DNA from: Oncomelania hupensis
Lineage: Eukaryota; Mollusca; Gastropoda; Littorinimorpha; Pomatiopsidae
Direction of reading: 5' to 3'
Length of the DNA: 64,000 nucleotides
Assembly: GCA_036898135.1 (NCBI GenBank)
Contig: CM072523.1
Span: forward strand, 37,187,281 to 37,251,280
The notes below the pieces were generated by a model that worked only from the letters and a program-made list of their open reading frames with translations, had not been told where the DNA came from and made no database searches. Shown here piece by piece: positions 11,302-23,022 of the stretch (the first letter of the stretch is position 1; each line of letters opens with the position of its first letter). The translations under genes and the position numbers were made by a program.

Positions 11302-11671
11302 CAAAATACGAGCATAAAAGGTCACGAATTTTCTATTAAAATAAACGCATAAACAACTTAAAAATTCTTTGGTTCCTTGACGACGTCACGGCTTTTTTTT
11401 AAAGCTATAAATTGCCAGTCTTTTAATGTGAATACAGATTTTTCTTGATTTGACTATCCATCCCTATTAGTTTCAATTCACGTTAGTTGATACCACAGCC
11501 ACACAATCCTCTCTCTCTCTCTCTCTCTTTGATAAGCCCACACAGCCAACGCTTGTTTAAAGCATGTTAGCCATGTCCGTGCTTCTAGCAGACGTCACGA
11601 TCTTTTAGAATACTGATTCACAGTTCACACATATCAGACATCAAACATTTATGTGTTTGAATATTAAATAT
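11302..11671. other. No gene; short (CT)n run
   Basis: Contains a short CTCTCT run near 11510-11528. Nothing else recognised. Confidence 0.5.
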
Positions 11672-12177
11672 TGCTACACGGCAATGGTCGATTGAGCTCC
11701 GATGCTTGAATCTTGTGTCACTCGAATTCCTTATCCGTGCAAACAGTCCACTCTGCAACAAGGCAGGAGTCGAAGTTATAAGGTTTTTCAATTTTATTCA
11801 GCAAACAGCATCAATAACTATGCCCACACAAAAAAACACCTCTCAGTCAAGCCTACAATGTGCGACTTATATAGTTTATAACAAACTAAAAAGAAATTCA
11901 TAACGTTCCAGAATTAAGCAAAGCAACCAATCCAACTAAAACTCCTCACCGGAGTTAGGCACTGTCTTACTGTCAATAGACACATTCTACAGACATGGCC
12001 AATATAATCATCTGCGACTAAATAGCTCTCAAATCTTCGATCAATAAACAAACGTCATATAAGACTCCTCCAGCAAAATAACAACAATGGAAACTAAACC
12101 TTATATTTGCAGGCCTTGCACCTGAACACAATAATTATTCGTTAACTACATTGCGCCTGCCCGTCTCAGTTGTAACA
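11672..12177 (-). mobile_element. Solo LTR, family B (copy 1)
   Basis: On the minus strand it starts TGTTACAACTGAGAC at 12177 and ends at the complement of TGCTACACGG at 11672. It shares blocks with the better preserved LTR at 50263-50860, including CACCGG...GCACTGTCTTAC and the GCAACAAGGCAGGAGTCG block next to a minus-strand AATAAA. No internal region adjoins it. A 5-bp target duplication is not evident in this copy. Confidence 0.6.
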
Positions 12178-12402
12178 TGAATATTCATCTCTTAATGTGA
12201 AGTGGACTTTTTCTGTGCTGTCTGTTTGTTGTATTTTGCAGTTTTGGTCTAAACGTCACACTCACGTTAATTTAAAAAAAAAAAAAAAAAAAAAAGATGG
12301 TCCGCCCATGACAACGTGAGCCGTGAAATAGGTTTTTAGCCAATGTTGAGTGGGAAACGGGATTATGTTTCGCAATACTGCCCTTGCTCTTCTTTAAAAC
12401 AA

Positions 12403-12405
<3 letters not shown>

Positions 12406-12487
<82 letters not shown>

Positions 12488-12489
12488 TT
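12406..12489. repeat. (AAT)n triplet repeat
   Basis: About 28 AAT units ending in ATT and AAC variants. A poly-A run lies at 12272-12295. Confidence 0.95.
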
Positions 12490-12754
12490 AATAATAACAA
12501 CAACAACAATCTGAGTCATACATAACACAGTAAAATGTACGCATTTATACGCCCAAGTTTTCAGAGTTATGGTGGCGGTGGTGAAGAGGAGTGGGGAGAA
12601 GGGGGGAGGGGTGTAGGGAATAATCATGTTTCTCGATAGCCTACATTCGCTTCCTGGAGAGTGTGTGTCTTCCCTCTTGGGCCGACTTCAAGCAATAACT
12701 ACTAGATGTGAAGAACAGGAACTGATAACATTTTAAAACTTTGTTAGCATTATA

Positions 12755-12756
12755 TT

Positions 12757-12812
<56 letters not shown>

Positions 12813-12935
12813 TCGTTCTTATATAGAGCTGCTCAAGGCGCTGGCCGATACAGGATCTAACTCCGTGGCGCCAACTTGCAGCCTTTGGGCGCATCGTAAT
12901 AACGCTCCAGACAACTGAGCACTATCCACAGTTTG
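12755..12935 (-). mobile_element. tRNA-derived SINE (family D), 5' truncated, long (TAAA)n tail
   Basis: The 3' blocks GCGCCCAAAGGCTGCAAG and CAGCGCCTTGAGCAGC are followed on the minus strand by TCTATATAAGAACG and a TAAA repeat of about 57 bp (12755-12811). No B box remains. Confidence 0.65.
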
Positions 12936-13203
12936 TATACATTATACAGTTGGCGTCAGGCGGCATGTCTATGTATATTTGCCTTTCCGCACACTATAAC
13001 TAGGATCGTGTAGAAAAAGAAGAATTCTATAACTCAGAGTTGTTAACTTTGACGGGTTTGAAAATCTTTGGAAACACATAGTTACAATCCTGTTATTTTT
13101 ACATCCCAAGTCTTTGTTGTTGTTGTTGTTTTTTTGTGTGTGCTTTTTTTCAAAATATCTTCTTATGACATTACATTACATGATTATTTCCTCATAGAAA
13201 ACT

Positions 13204-13622
13204 ATACGCTTGCGAAACATGGACCCTCACAGCAGATCTACAACGAAGAATACAAAGCATGGAGATGAGGTGCTACAGAAGACTTCTGGGCATTTCCTAT
13301 ACCCAGCACATCACCAACAACGAAGTCCGACAGACATAACACAAGCCATTGGACAACACTTGCTCACAATGGTGAAGAAACGGAAACTCCGATGGTATGG
13401 CCAGAGCATCAGGCCTTGCAAAAACCAACCTGCAAGGCACGATGCAAGGAGGCAGAAGAAGAGGGAGACAGAAAACGAGGTGGGAGGGCAACATTCAAGA
13501 ATGGACTGATTTGATAATGAACGAAGTCATGAGGGTTGCTGAGGACAGAGAAAGATGGAGTACGCTGGTTAAACGATCATCTGTGGTGCCACAACGACCT
13601 TTGAGTTACGGGATAGGATAGG
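13204..13622 (+). mobile_element. RTE LINE 3' end (copy b), 5' truncated
   Basis: Starts within the C-terminal part of the RT ORF (ACGCTTGCGAAACATGGACC) and runs to the GGGATAGGATAGGAT tail. The reading frame breaks at about 13480-13510. Confidence 0.8.
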
Positions 13623-13629
13623 ATGAGAC

Positions 13630-13870
13630 TCACCTCCAGTCTGAAGTCGGTATCTTCAATGTCAATGTGAAGTCGGTTTCTTCAGTGTGAAGTCGGCATC
13701 ATCTTCATTGTAAAGTCGGTGTGAAGTCAGTATCTGTTCAGTGTGAAATCGGCATCTTCATAGTGAAGTGGGTGTGAAGTCGGCATCTTCAGTGTGAAGT
13801 CGGTATCTTCAGTGTGAAGTCGGCGTCTTCAGTGTGAAGCCCGTATCTTCAGCGTGAAGTCAGAGTGAAC
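13630..13870. repeat. Minisatellite, unit about 18 bp
   Basis: About a dozen copies of GTGAAGTCGGTATCTTCA with substitutions, directly after LINE copy b. Confidence 0.9.
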
Positions 13871-14167
13871 AATGGGTGACGTTGGCATCTTCAGTGAGAA
13901 TAAAGCTTGCGTTTCTGGTGTTCTTAGCCTGCGAGATTCAGACCAAAGAGACATTAAAACACAAAACATATAAAAGTAGAAAGGTCATTACAGCACAAAA
14001 CTGTCGATTTTAACTTGATAACTAGTTAGCATCACGGGACTTGCTTTGTTTTGTTCATTTTGTTCATGTTGTTCATGTTGTTCAAGTAGGCGCGTTTTGT
14101 ATTCTATCGTCTGCCCCAATCCCGCGCCCTCCATTCCACCCTCCCCTACCACCTTCCTCCAGAACCC

Positions 14168-14208
14168 CTCTCTCTGTCTGTCTCTGTCTCTGTCTCTGTC
14201 TCTGTCTC

Positions 14209-14277
<69 letters not shown>
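14168..14277. repeat. (CT)n microsatellite
   Basis: CTGTCT units passing into a pure CT run. The sequence from 13871 to 14167 holds no recognised gene. Confidence 0.9.
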
Positions 14278-14281
<4 letters not shown>

Positions 14282-14418
14282 GTTATTCTTCTGGGGATGG
14301 CGGTTAGGGTCAGAGAGCGTGAAAGAAAGCTACGTAGTGGATTAAAGTGCGAGAACACTGCTGATTAAAACAAACCACATTAAGTTTCCTTTTTACGCAA
14401 TATGGGTATAATTTGCCC

Positions 14419-17400
14419 TGTGGGTTCGGGCACTTAATAGACTAGACACCGCGTTTCCCGGCCTGTAGTAAGAGGCGACTTACAGGGGTGATGTCAACAC
14501 GGCATCACTGGGCGAAAGTCTTCTACACAGAAGTCACCGGCCAGGGCGGAGGAACCTCATGTTACTACAGGTTCAACGACCACGTGCTCTGGGCAAAGGC
14601 GAGCCACACTGTATTCGTTAATTTCGTCTGTGGCCAACAGCCTGGAGAGGATTGGGCCTTGCCAGGTCTTTCTTGCCCAAGACACACTGCATGATGAAAA
14701 AACCCACTCATTCCATACCGGATCGGTCGTCGCCTGGGTCACCAAAGACCGTGCCTTCCGTTGGCCACCAGGACGGAGATGATAAGTGTGCTACTGATGG
14801 ACAACTTAGCAAGATCCGCATGAGAGACAACATCGTCATAGGAAACTGGAATGTCAGGACCCTAACTGCGTAGGGAAAATTAGAAGAACTGGCCCACGAG
14901 CTGGACCACTACCGATGGAACACTTTAGGCATCAGCGAACTGCGCTGGAAAGGCCTGGGGGAAACAACGACCGACAAAGGCAACCAGCTTTATTTCAGAG
15001 GGAGAGAAGAAAGGCACGAACACGGCGTTGGATTCTTGGTCCACAGAGACGTTCTAGCGACGGTCATGGGTTGCCGCCCAGTCTCAACTCATTACCATCC
15101 GTCTGAAAACAGCCCCTTTCAACATCACCATCATCCAGGCCTATGACCCAACATCAGACTATGACGACAGCGAAGTGGAGGATTTCTATGAACATCCACA
15201 GGCTGTCCTTGACCAAGTGCCAAAGAAGGACATAGTCATAGTGGAAGGCGACTTGAATGCCAAGGTTGGCCAAGATGCGCACCACAACTGGGGAGACACA
15301 TGTGGACCCCACTGCAACAACGAGACAAATGACAGAGGTCTGAGATTCTTGGAGTTTGCCAGATAAAACCAATCTAATACTGGCAAACACGCTTGGTCTC
15401 CACAAAACATCCAGACGATGTATATGGCACAGTCCCGGCGGGGAGTATCGTCACCAGATCGACTACATCATCGTCAAGATACGCTTCAGATCAAGCATCA
15501 ACATTGGCAGGACACGCACTTTTCCAGTAGCAGAAATCAGAAGTGACCAGGATCTCGTGATGATTTACATCCGGCTCCACTTGAAGAGAGTAAACACAGC
15601 AAAGCGCAATAGATTGAAGTTCGACCTGGACAAACTGCAAAACCCGGAGGTGGCAAAAATATTTCAAACCACAATTGGAGGGAAATTTGCACCACTGCTC
15701 ATTTTGGGAGCTGGTTGATTGATTGATTTATTGTTGCTTTAGGTCCAGCGGACTCTTCAGAGCCAAATCAGGACCGGACAACCCCCGATCCGCATAAAAG
15801 ATCTGCTGAAACAACCCCAGTGGGAAAATTGAATGCCCTCCACCGGCCAGTCTTGGGAGCTGGTGAAGTAGATGTGCACACCATGACAACAGCTTTCAAC
15901 TCGGCTGTGACAGATGCTGCCACTAAGATCCTTGGCAAGCACCGCCCAAAAAAGAAACCGTGGATCACACCTGAATTTTCGCATCTGTGTAATAAACGAA
16001 GAGAGATGAAAAAGAAAACGAACACCTCACAGGAAGCTGATGACTAACCAAAACATCAACAATGACATCAGAAAAGGCATGCGCACAGCAACAAAGAATT
16101 GGATAGAAGATCAATGCCAGGAAATAGAGAACAGTCTGAACAAGAACAACAGCAGGAAGGCCTACCAGACTGTGAAGCGGCTGACAAGTGTTAAACAGCC
16201 CAAGGTCTCCACGATCCAAAGCAAGTCTGGCATATGCCTTACAGAAGAACAAGAAGTCTTGGATAGATTGACAGAGTACTGCTCTGACCTTTACAACCAC
16301 ATACCAAACGGAGACCCATCAGTTCTAGCATGCCCTGAGAACAGATAAGAAGAAGAAATCCTCCCAATTCTCCGAGAAGACTTTGAGGCAGCAGTGCAAT
16401 CGCTGAAGAAATGGAAGTTAGCGGGTGTGGACAACAAACCGCGGAATTGCTTCAAGCAGATGGAGAATCGATGATTGACGCCCTCACAATTGTTTGTAAC
16501 AGGATCTGGCAGAGTGGAGAGTGGCATACACCATGGACGTAGTAGCTTGTCATCACTCTTAACCAAAAAAGGTAACCTTCAGAAGTGTGAAAATAACCGC
16601 ATCTTCAGCCTCATCATCCATCGCAGCAAGGTCCTCCTGAAAATATTACTCAACAGCTTGAAACCACAAGCTGAATAAATCAGAGCTGAAAAACAAGCAT
16701 GATTCAGGGCAGGGAGAAGTACTACTGAACAAATATTCAATCTCAGAATAATCTGCAAGAAATACCTACAGCACCAACAACATCTATATCATGTGTTTGT
16801 AGACTTCAAGGAAGCGTTTGACTGAGTCTGGCATGCAGCTCTGTGAGCAACCATGATAGTATACAACATCAGCCCTAAAATTATTGAAGTCATCAAAAAC
16901 CTGTATGAAAAGGCTACCAGTGCGGTCGTCCACAACAGCGCAATCGAAACTGGTTCAGAACAACAATCGGTGTGCGTCAAGGATGCGTATTCTCTTCAAC
17001 ATCTTTAACATCTTCCTAGAGCGCATCATGTCAGATGTCCTTACAGATCACGAAGGCACATGCAGCATAAAGGATAGAGCAATCTCCAACCTCATTTTTT
17101 CGGAGGACATTGATGGATTGGCTGGAGAGGAACAAGAACTTGAACAGCTTGAACAGAGTCTTGACACCACCTCCAGAGCCTATGAAATAGGAATAAGTGC
17201 AGAGAAGACCAAAATGAGGACCTGCAACACCAATGGCATCAACATGGACATTAAAGTCCAAGGTCAATACCTCAACACAGTGCATAGCTTCAAATATTTA
17301 GGAGCCATTGTATCAGACAATGGGTCCCGACGGGAAGTCCTCTCCAGGATCGCACAAACAACTGCTGTTCTGACAAGGTTGAAGCCCATTTGGAAAGACA

Positions 17401-17890
17401 GGACCATCAGTCTACATTCCAAGGTAAGGCTGCTGCGCTCCGTTGTCATCTCCATCTTCATATACGCTTGCAAAACAAAGCAGATCTACAACGAAGAATA
17501 CAGAGCATGGAAATGAGGTGCTACAAAAGACTTCTGGGTATTTCCTATACCCAGCACATCAACGACGAAATCCGACAGACCATCATACAAGCCGTTAACA
17601 ACACGAAGACATGCTCACAGTGGTGAAGAAACGGAAACTCCGATGGTATGACCACGTCACCAGAGCATCATGCCTTGCAAAGACCATCCTGCAAGGCACG
17701 GTACAAGGAGGCAGAAGCAGAGGGAGACAGAAAAAGGGATAGGAGGACAATATTTGAGAATGGACTGGCTTGACACTGAGCGAAGCCATGGGGGTTGCTG
17801 AGGACAGAGAAAGATGGAGTATGCTGGTTAAACGATCATCTGTGGTGCCCCAACGACCTTCGAGTTACGGGATAGGATAGGATAGGATAT
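14419..17890 (+). mobile_element. RTE-type LINE, full-length but decayed (copy c)
   Basis: Begins TGTGGGTTCGGGCAC, the same 5' end as copy d, and ends in GGATA repeats, as RTE elements end in short tandem tails. From about 14810 the APE-type endonuclease can be followed (GNWNVRTL, SELRW, EGDLNAKVG, QIDYI), then an RT region from about 16040. It is interrupted by frame changes and stops, for example the TAG just after WNVRTLTA near 14873, the TGA at DFKEAF(D)-stop near 16822, and FSEDIDG in place of the FADD catalytic motif near 17100. A 137-bp family A insertion lies at 15716-15852. RTE copies are about 3.3 kb, so apart from that insertion this one is complete in length. It is not functional as it stands. 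Confidence 0.85.
15716..15852 (-). mobile_element. Family A SINE-like insertion inside LINE copy c
   Basis: A 137-bp insert flanked by perfect 12-bp duplications TTGGGAGCTGGT (15704-15715 and 15853-15864). LINE copy d lacks the insert at the same position, so the boundaries are certain. The minus-strand tail is (ATCA)n, and the element is 5' truncated at about the GACTGGCCGG block also seen in the full copy at 27740-28311. Confidence 0.95.
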
Positions 17891-18150
17891 GGTCTAAATG
17901 CAAGATACAATACAATACAATAACACCGCTAGCTCTATATATGTAACTCAACAGCTCAGAATAGAACAGCCTTCGAATTTATTAACCATCTCCTCCAAAG
18001 TTATAAACTAACAACAAATGCGCCAACATGTGGGTTAACCAAGGACTACTAAATGATTTTTAGTAGTCCTTGGGGTTAACCAAATTGCTATTGTGTATAT
18101 ATTTGTAAAGCCCATCCCGTCCACCCCCCCCCTTTCTCCCACCCACACAC
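16062..18150 (+). repeat. Duplicated segment, partner at 54084-64000
   Basis: The decayed LINE sequence and about 260 bp of non-LINE DNA after its tail (GTCTAAATGCAAGATACAAT ... AACATGTGGGTTAACCAA ... GTAAAGCCCATCCC) recur at 54084-56500 and 63857-64000. The two share private lesions, such as the TGA after the GCGTTTGAC block and a deletion giving CAAAACAAAGCAGATC. That points to duplication after decay, not independent insertion. Confidence 0.8.
18039..18073. repeat. Perfect 15-bp hairpin, private to one duplicate
   Basis: CCAAGGACTACTAAA, a 5-nt TGATT loop, then TTTAGTAGTCCTTGG. The paralogous sequence near 63940 goes straight from GGGTTAACC into AAATTGC. Here GGTTAACC is present on both sides of the hairpin, as if a small palindromic insert had duplicated its target. 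Confidence 0.8.
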
Positions 18151-18249
18151 ACACTTTTTATAGCCCTATCCACAATTGTCTGTCCAATATCCATTTATAC
18201 ATCATCAGTACAACACTAAATTAATAGGATACAAATATTCCGGAGACCT

Positions 18250-18322
18250 TTTTTTTTTTTTTTTTTTTTTTAGAGCAGTGAGCATGAATTGTTTTTGTGG
18301 GGACCTGCGCTATGCAAGACAG

Positions 18323-18404
<82 letters not shown>

Positions 18405-18475
18405 GTCATCATCATCATCTTTATTGTCGTCATTATCATCATCATTTTCGTCGTCGTCGTCATGATCATCATCAA
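18250..18475. repeat. Poly-T run and (CAT)n triplet repeat
   Basis: T23 at 18249-18271, then about 30 CAT units from 18322 with GTC/TTC variants to 18475. His-only and Ile-only ORFs here are repeat translations. From 18476 to 18966 I see no gene, only a C/A-rich patch near 18720. Confidence 0.95.
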
Positions 18476-18978
18476 TGAATTAAAATGGGATGCAACAAAC
18501 TTTAGCCATGCATGTCACTCCATCAATCAATCCACCACATTCATCCTCTCCTAAACCCAAACCACAACCTCATCTAATGATCCAAATCAATCCCACTCCT
18601 ATTATTGGCAGTTAAGATTACCCCATTGATTGTACGGCTCTGTTTTTAGAAAGCCAAGAAAGCTGGAATCGTTTAGTTTGCTGCGGCGACCTGGAGGTGT
18701 GCATGGCTTTTATCTCTCTCACCACCCCACCCCCACCCCACCCTTCAGGCTCTTGGTGTATGTGTGTGTGCTTGTGCATGTATGTGTATGTGCGCGTGTT
18801 TGTGGGTGCCAATTTTCCCAGTTGGCAGCCATGCATACACACAGTACCTTTAGTGGTTGTGCGAAGTGGGTGAAGGAACGGGAAGAGTGGCCCAAAACAA
18901 TGCTTTTGCACAGCGGTTTAGCTGTGATCATTTAGTTGAAATACCCCTACCTCTTATACACTCAAACCTACCACAAGT

Positions 18979-19040
18979 TGATTGATTGATTGATTGTTGC
19001 TTTAGGTCCAGCGGACTCTTCCGAGCCAAATCAGGACCGG
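18979..19040 (-). mobile_element. Family A SINE-like repeat, 62-bp copy with 12-bp TSD
   Basis: Perfect duplications CCTACCACAAGT at 18967-18978 and 19041-19052 flank a (TGAT)n tail and the GGTCCAGCGGACTCTTCCGA hallmark. It is an extreme 5' truncation of family A, which shows how little of the 3' end suffices to define a copy. Confidence 0.95.
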
Positions 19041-19056
19041 CCTACCACAAGTATTA

Positions 19057-19738
19057 AGGTAGCAGCACACATCGCACCTGCAACTGCAACCGCGACTGCA
19101 ACATGCCATCGTACAAGTTGACCCAAGTTTAGCGAAAAGTTGAGCGTGTGCGTTGTTGCAGTTGCATCCAGGTGCAGACGACGCAACGGGAGTTTTTTGT
19201 TTTCGTCATGTGATCTTGGTCATATGACTACATAACAAAATGGACGACAGCGAGGATGAAATGTTATTTCTCACAGCAACAGTTTGAAGCTGTTTAGCGA
19301 TGACTCCGAGTCAAAAGAAAAAAAGGAGAAGAAGAAAGATTTGGATGCGTACTTGGTTGAAAAATAAATAAAGCTCTGACGAGATATTCCACAATGCCTC
19401 GTGGCCTTGGTAGAGTTCAATGAGATTTATTTTATCGGACTCGCTAAGCTTCGATGCACTACTACCTTCCGCCATTTCACTCGCCTCGGATGACCTCTTT
19501 ACAACAACAACAACTATGTCACGTGAGGGCTAAGCTCATATACGATTGGTAGTTGACCTACCTTAGTTGCAGCCAGCCTCAACATTTTACCACACTGCAG
19601 TAAACAGTGCAACGTGGCTAAACACTTTGTACTAGTTGAACTTGCAGTTGCGCTCATGATCACATTTGTCGACATTGTTGCAATACATCGATGTACTCAA
19701 CATTGTTGCACTCGAAGTTGCGATGTGTGCACCTAGCT
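19057..19738 (+). mobile_element. Harbinger MITE with TTA target duplications
   Basis: Ends AGGTAGCAGCACACATCGCA and, inverted, AGCTAGGTGCACACATCGCA. TTA occurs directly outside both ends (19054-19056 and 19739-19741). An ATG at 19240 opens a short acidic reading (MDDSEDEMLFLT) followed, after a stop, by an Arg/Lys run, as at the N-terminus of HARBI1-type nucleases. The rest of the nuclease is absent. This 682-bp element is an internally deleted, non-autonomous Harbinger. Confidence 0.8.
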
Positions 19739-19840
19739 TTAAGCTACGGACGTGTTCAAGATTTCTGTTAACTGCCTAATGAGTTCAATTTTGAAAAAAA
19801 GGGCGCATCATAAAGGTTTGCTGTTGTTATTATTATTATT

Positions 19841-19968
19841 ATGCGTCTTGGGCGACGTGGGTTCGAATCCTGACTTCAGCAAACTATTTTGTGATTGCTG
19901 GATATTACGGGCCAGTGCCTTGAGAAGCTCTCTGAGCTTGTAAGTGTGCTATATAAGAGAAATCTCTT
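19841..19968 (+). mobile_element. tRNA-derived SINE (family D), plus strand
   Basis: B box GGTTCGAATCC at 19860-19870, then GTGCCTTGAGAAGCTCT and GTGCTATATAAGAGAAAT, then a TTATTA tail. The A box is missing; a TTA run lies where the 5' part would be. Confidence 0.7.
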
Positions 19969-19984
19969 TTATTATTATTATTAT

Positions 19985-20017
<33 letters not shown>

Positions 20018-20018
20018 C

Positions 20019-20060
<42 letters not shown>
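19969..20060. repeat. (TTA)n/(TAG)n microsatellite grown from a SINE tail
   Basis: TTATTATTA passes directly into about 25 TAG units right after the SINE 3' end, suggesting that the SINE tail seeded the array. From 20061 to 20654 I see no gene. Confidence 0.85.
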
Positions 20061-20061
<1 letters not shown>

Positions 20062-20654
20062 TCAAGAAGTTTTTCTCCCTCTTTGCCAGTTTTTTTCTGT
20101 TGATGGCTGTACACATGCAGGCCCTGCGCTTTTGGAGGTTCGCGTGTAAGGTTGGGACATCAACGTCTTGTTTTTGCATGTGGGGTTCATCAGAGTCCTT
20201 TTAGTAGAGAGAACATAATATCATAATGCCCAAACTTACTATGCTAGGGATGTCTACAAAGTTTCTAATATTACCTCCCTTTTTGTCAGCTGCTCCTGTT
20301 GATGGTTACATGCAGGTCTTTTATCTTCAGAAGGTGGGGTTGGGGGAGGAGGGGAGATGGGAAAGATGTCTTATGCTCCTGCACAGTGTTTCTGCAAAGG
20401 CCAATTAGTTTCAGACAGCATGTTGGTAGGCGGCAGTTCTGTCCCTGATCCCTCCCTCCATCCCACTCGCTAATCTGTATCCGTCTGTCACAGTGCTAGC
20501 AGTTTGCCTCAGTCACGCTCACGCTAAGCTACAGAATAGGCCAGTTTCCACTAAAACAGGCGACCTTGACCTTGAGCTGAATGTCAGAGATCTATCAAGC
20601 AAAGGGTGTGTGTGTGCCTACGCTCTCAACAGCCTTCGGCACTCACACTGGGGT

Positions 20655-20815
20655 CAGCGTAGCTTTCAGGATGACTAAACTATATAACCTTAATAGCATA
20701 GCTTTCAGGATGATTAATCTATTTAACCTTAATAGCGTAGCTTTCAGGATGACTAATATATATAACCTTAATAGCATAGCTTTCAGTATGACTAAACTAT
20801 ATAACCTTAATTGAG
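20655..20815. repeat. Four tandem 39-bp units
   Basis: Units contain GTAGCTTTCAGGATGACTAA and TATATAACCTTAATA. Because 39 is a multiple of 3, the plus strand reads as a 13-residue peptide repeat (VAFRMTKLYNLNS type), but there is no wider coding context. Confidence 0.9.
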
Positions 20816-21993
20816 TAGATGATAGCAACAAAAGGTCTATTGTCAGTAGTTTCTTTCTCTTTCTTCACTGTTTGTCAGCTGTTTGTTCAGCACAGCCGTT
20901 AAAACTCTGTTTGCGCTCTTTTGGTAGCTACAATTAATTTGAATTGAAGTTCAGCATTGGCCACGTTTAGTTCCAGTGGTCCAGATTGATGCAATTGAAT
21001 CTAGACTGCTGCACCGGAAAGGTGAGCATGAATTTGATATCTTTAAAAAAAATACAAGTTGACCAGCTGTGAGTCACAGGCACGAAGGTGAGGGTGGTTG
21101 GGGGCAGTTAGATATTCTTTTCTGCAGCACTATTTCACAGGATTAATTCTTTATGGAGAACAAGAGAAAGCAAAGCCTGACAATTCAAGTACTAAGGTGT
21201 TGCGTTTTGCTCAAATTGCGACCGCTGTGTATTGTCACTGGGTATTCGCCTCGTTAACTTTCAATCGATGATTTCCAGACTTTGGGTTTCACACACACAC
21301 ACACCTACACACCCACCCACCCACACACACACACACACAAAGAGTAAGTAGTGCTATTTTAGCAAGACAGACCTTGGCAACTATCGTGTTGCGTCCACAC
21401 AAAATTGCAGAGAGAGAGAGAGAGAGAGAATGTGTTATGGATGGAGGTGGATGTTCTCAGCTTACTGTAGATGCTTTTTGTATGAAATACTTTGATACAG
21501 TACGAGAAAAGCTAGCCAGATAGAAGTTCCATCTGTATGTCCGTCATCCCGACGCAAGTGATTTCTCAAGAACCGCTAGGCAGATTGTGTTCAAACTTCA
21601 CAGGGACATTACGAGGTTTAGTGATCAGTGGTCCTGCTGTCGTATTAGCCCGGTCTTAAAATGGCAAGGTCTTTAGGGTCAGTCGATCCCTTGTTAAACA
21701 TGTTTTGCTGTAAGCTTTTATCTCAAAAACGGCTCGTTCTCGATGTAGATAATTTTTGATTTAGAGGTATTTCAACTCATAGTCAATGGTGTCATTGGAG
21801 TCGTTAGATTGTTCAATGTGTCGGCAATAGAACGCTCCTCATATCACTGCAAGCTTACACCTGTCAGCTAAGAACTGTCTGTCCACCGTTGATTCTCGCA
21901 ATTCAGCACATAAGCCGTAATCTCTCGCTCAGCGTATTCTTTCCGTCTGAATCCTTTAATTTGTCCTAAGTGATGCTAAAGCGATTGCCCACG
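20816..21993. other. No gene; CA and AG microsatellites
   Basis: CA-rich at 21290-21340 and an AG run at 21411-21428. The segment near 21540-21780 resembles a dispersed repeat (TCTCAAGAACCGCTAGGCAG ... CTCAAAAACGGCTCG), but I cannot assign a family. Confidence 0.5.
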
Positions 21994-23022
21994 AAGTCTG
22001 CCGTGATTTGACAAAACCGAGTAAGTCCACCTAAGGTCGAAAATGAGTTTTTTGCGCCATCAAACTTGCAAGAGAATGACGCATCTTACCTGTAAAAATC
22101 AAATCCGAACTATGCTTAGATTTGGAGATATCATAGAGTAAGTCCTTGTTAAAAAAATTTTAAGTGGGGGAATAAACTGATAAAACCAAGCAAGTCCCCT
22201 GCGATTTTGTTTCGGCGATCCTCTGGCTGATGCTCGAGTTGGCATGATGACGTCATTTTCTACAATAACCTGACAAAGAAAAGTAAGTCCTCCCGACCAA
22301 TGAGAAAGCGCCTTAAGATGAAGTGGACCAGTGAGAATCCATGTTATTGCTGCTGTGCAATATTATTTTCCTGTGAAAATGATGACGAAATTTCGGTCAG
22401 CAAAGGACGTGTTCGGCTTTTTGAAAAAGAGTTTTCTTCATGTACTTTCCTGGCCACCATGAAGGATTCTGTAGATCTTCCGCCTACACGGCAACTTCCA
22501 CGAGGTGTGGAAATAAACAAACAAACTATCCTATCCTATCCTATCCTATCCTATCCTATCCTGTCCCGTAACCCTGAGGTAGTAGGGGCACCACAGATGA
22601 TCGTTTAACCAGCATACTCCATCTCTCTCTGTCCTCAGCAGCCATGATGGCTTCGCTCAGTGTCAAACCAGTCCATTCTCGAATGTTGTCCTCCCACCTC
22701 TATTTCGGTCTCCCTCTTCTTCTACCTCCTTGCGCTGTGCCTTGCAGAATAGTCTTTGCAAGGCCTGATGATCTGGTGACGTGGCCATACCATCGGAGTT
22801 TCCGTTTCTTCACCACTGTGAGCATGTCATCGTGTTGTCAAATGGCTTGTGTGATGGTCTGTCGGACTTCGTCGTTGGTGATGTGTTGGGTATAGGAAAT
22901 GCCCAGAAGTCTTCTGTAGCACCTCATCTCCATGCTTTGTATTCTTCGTTGTAGATCTGCTGTGAGGGTCCATGCTTCGCAAGCATATAGGAAGATGGAG
23001 ATGACAAGGGAGCGCAGCAGTC

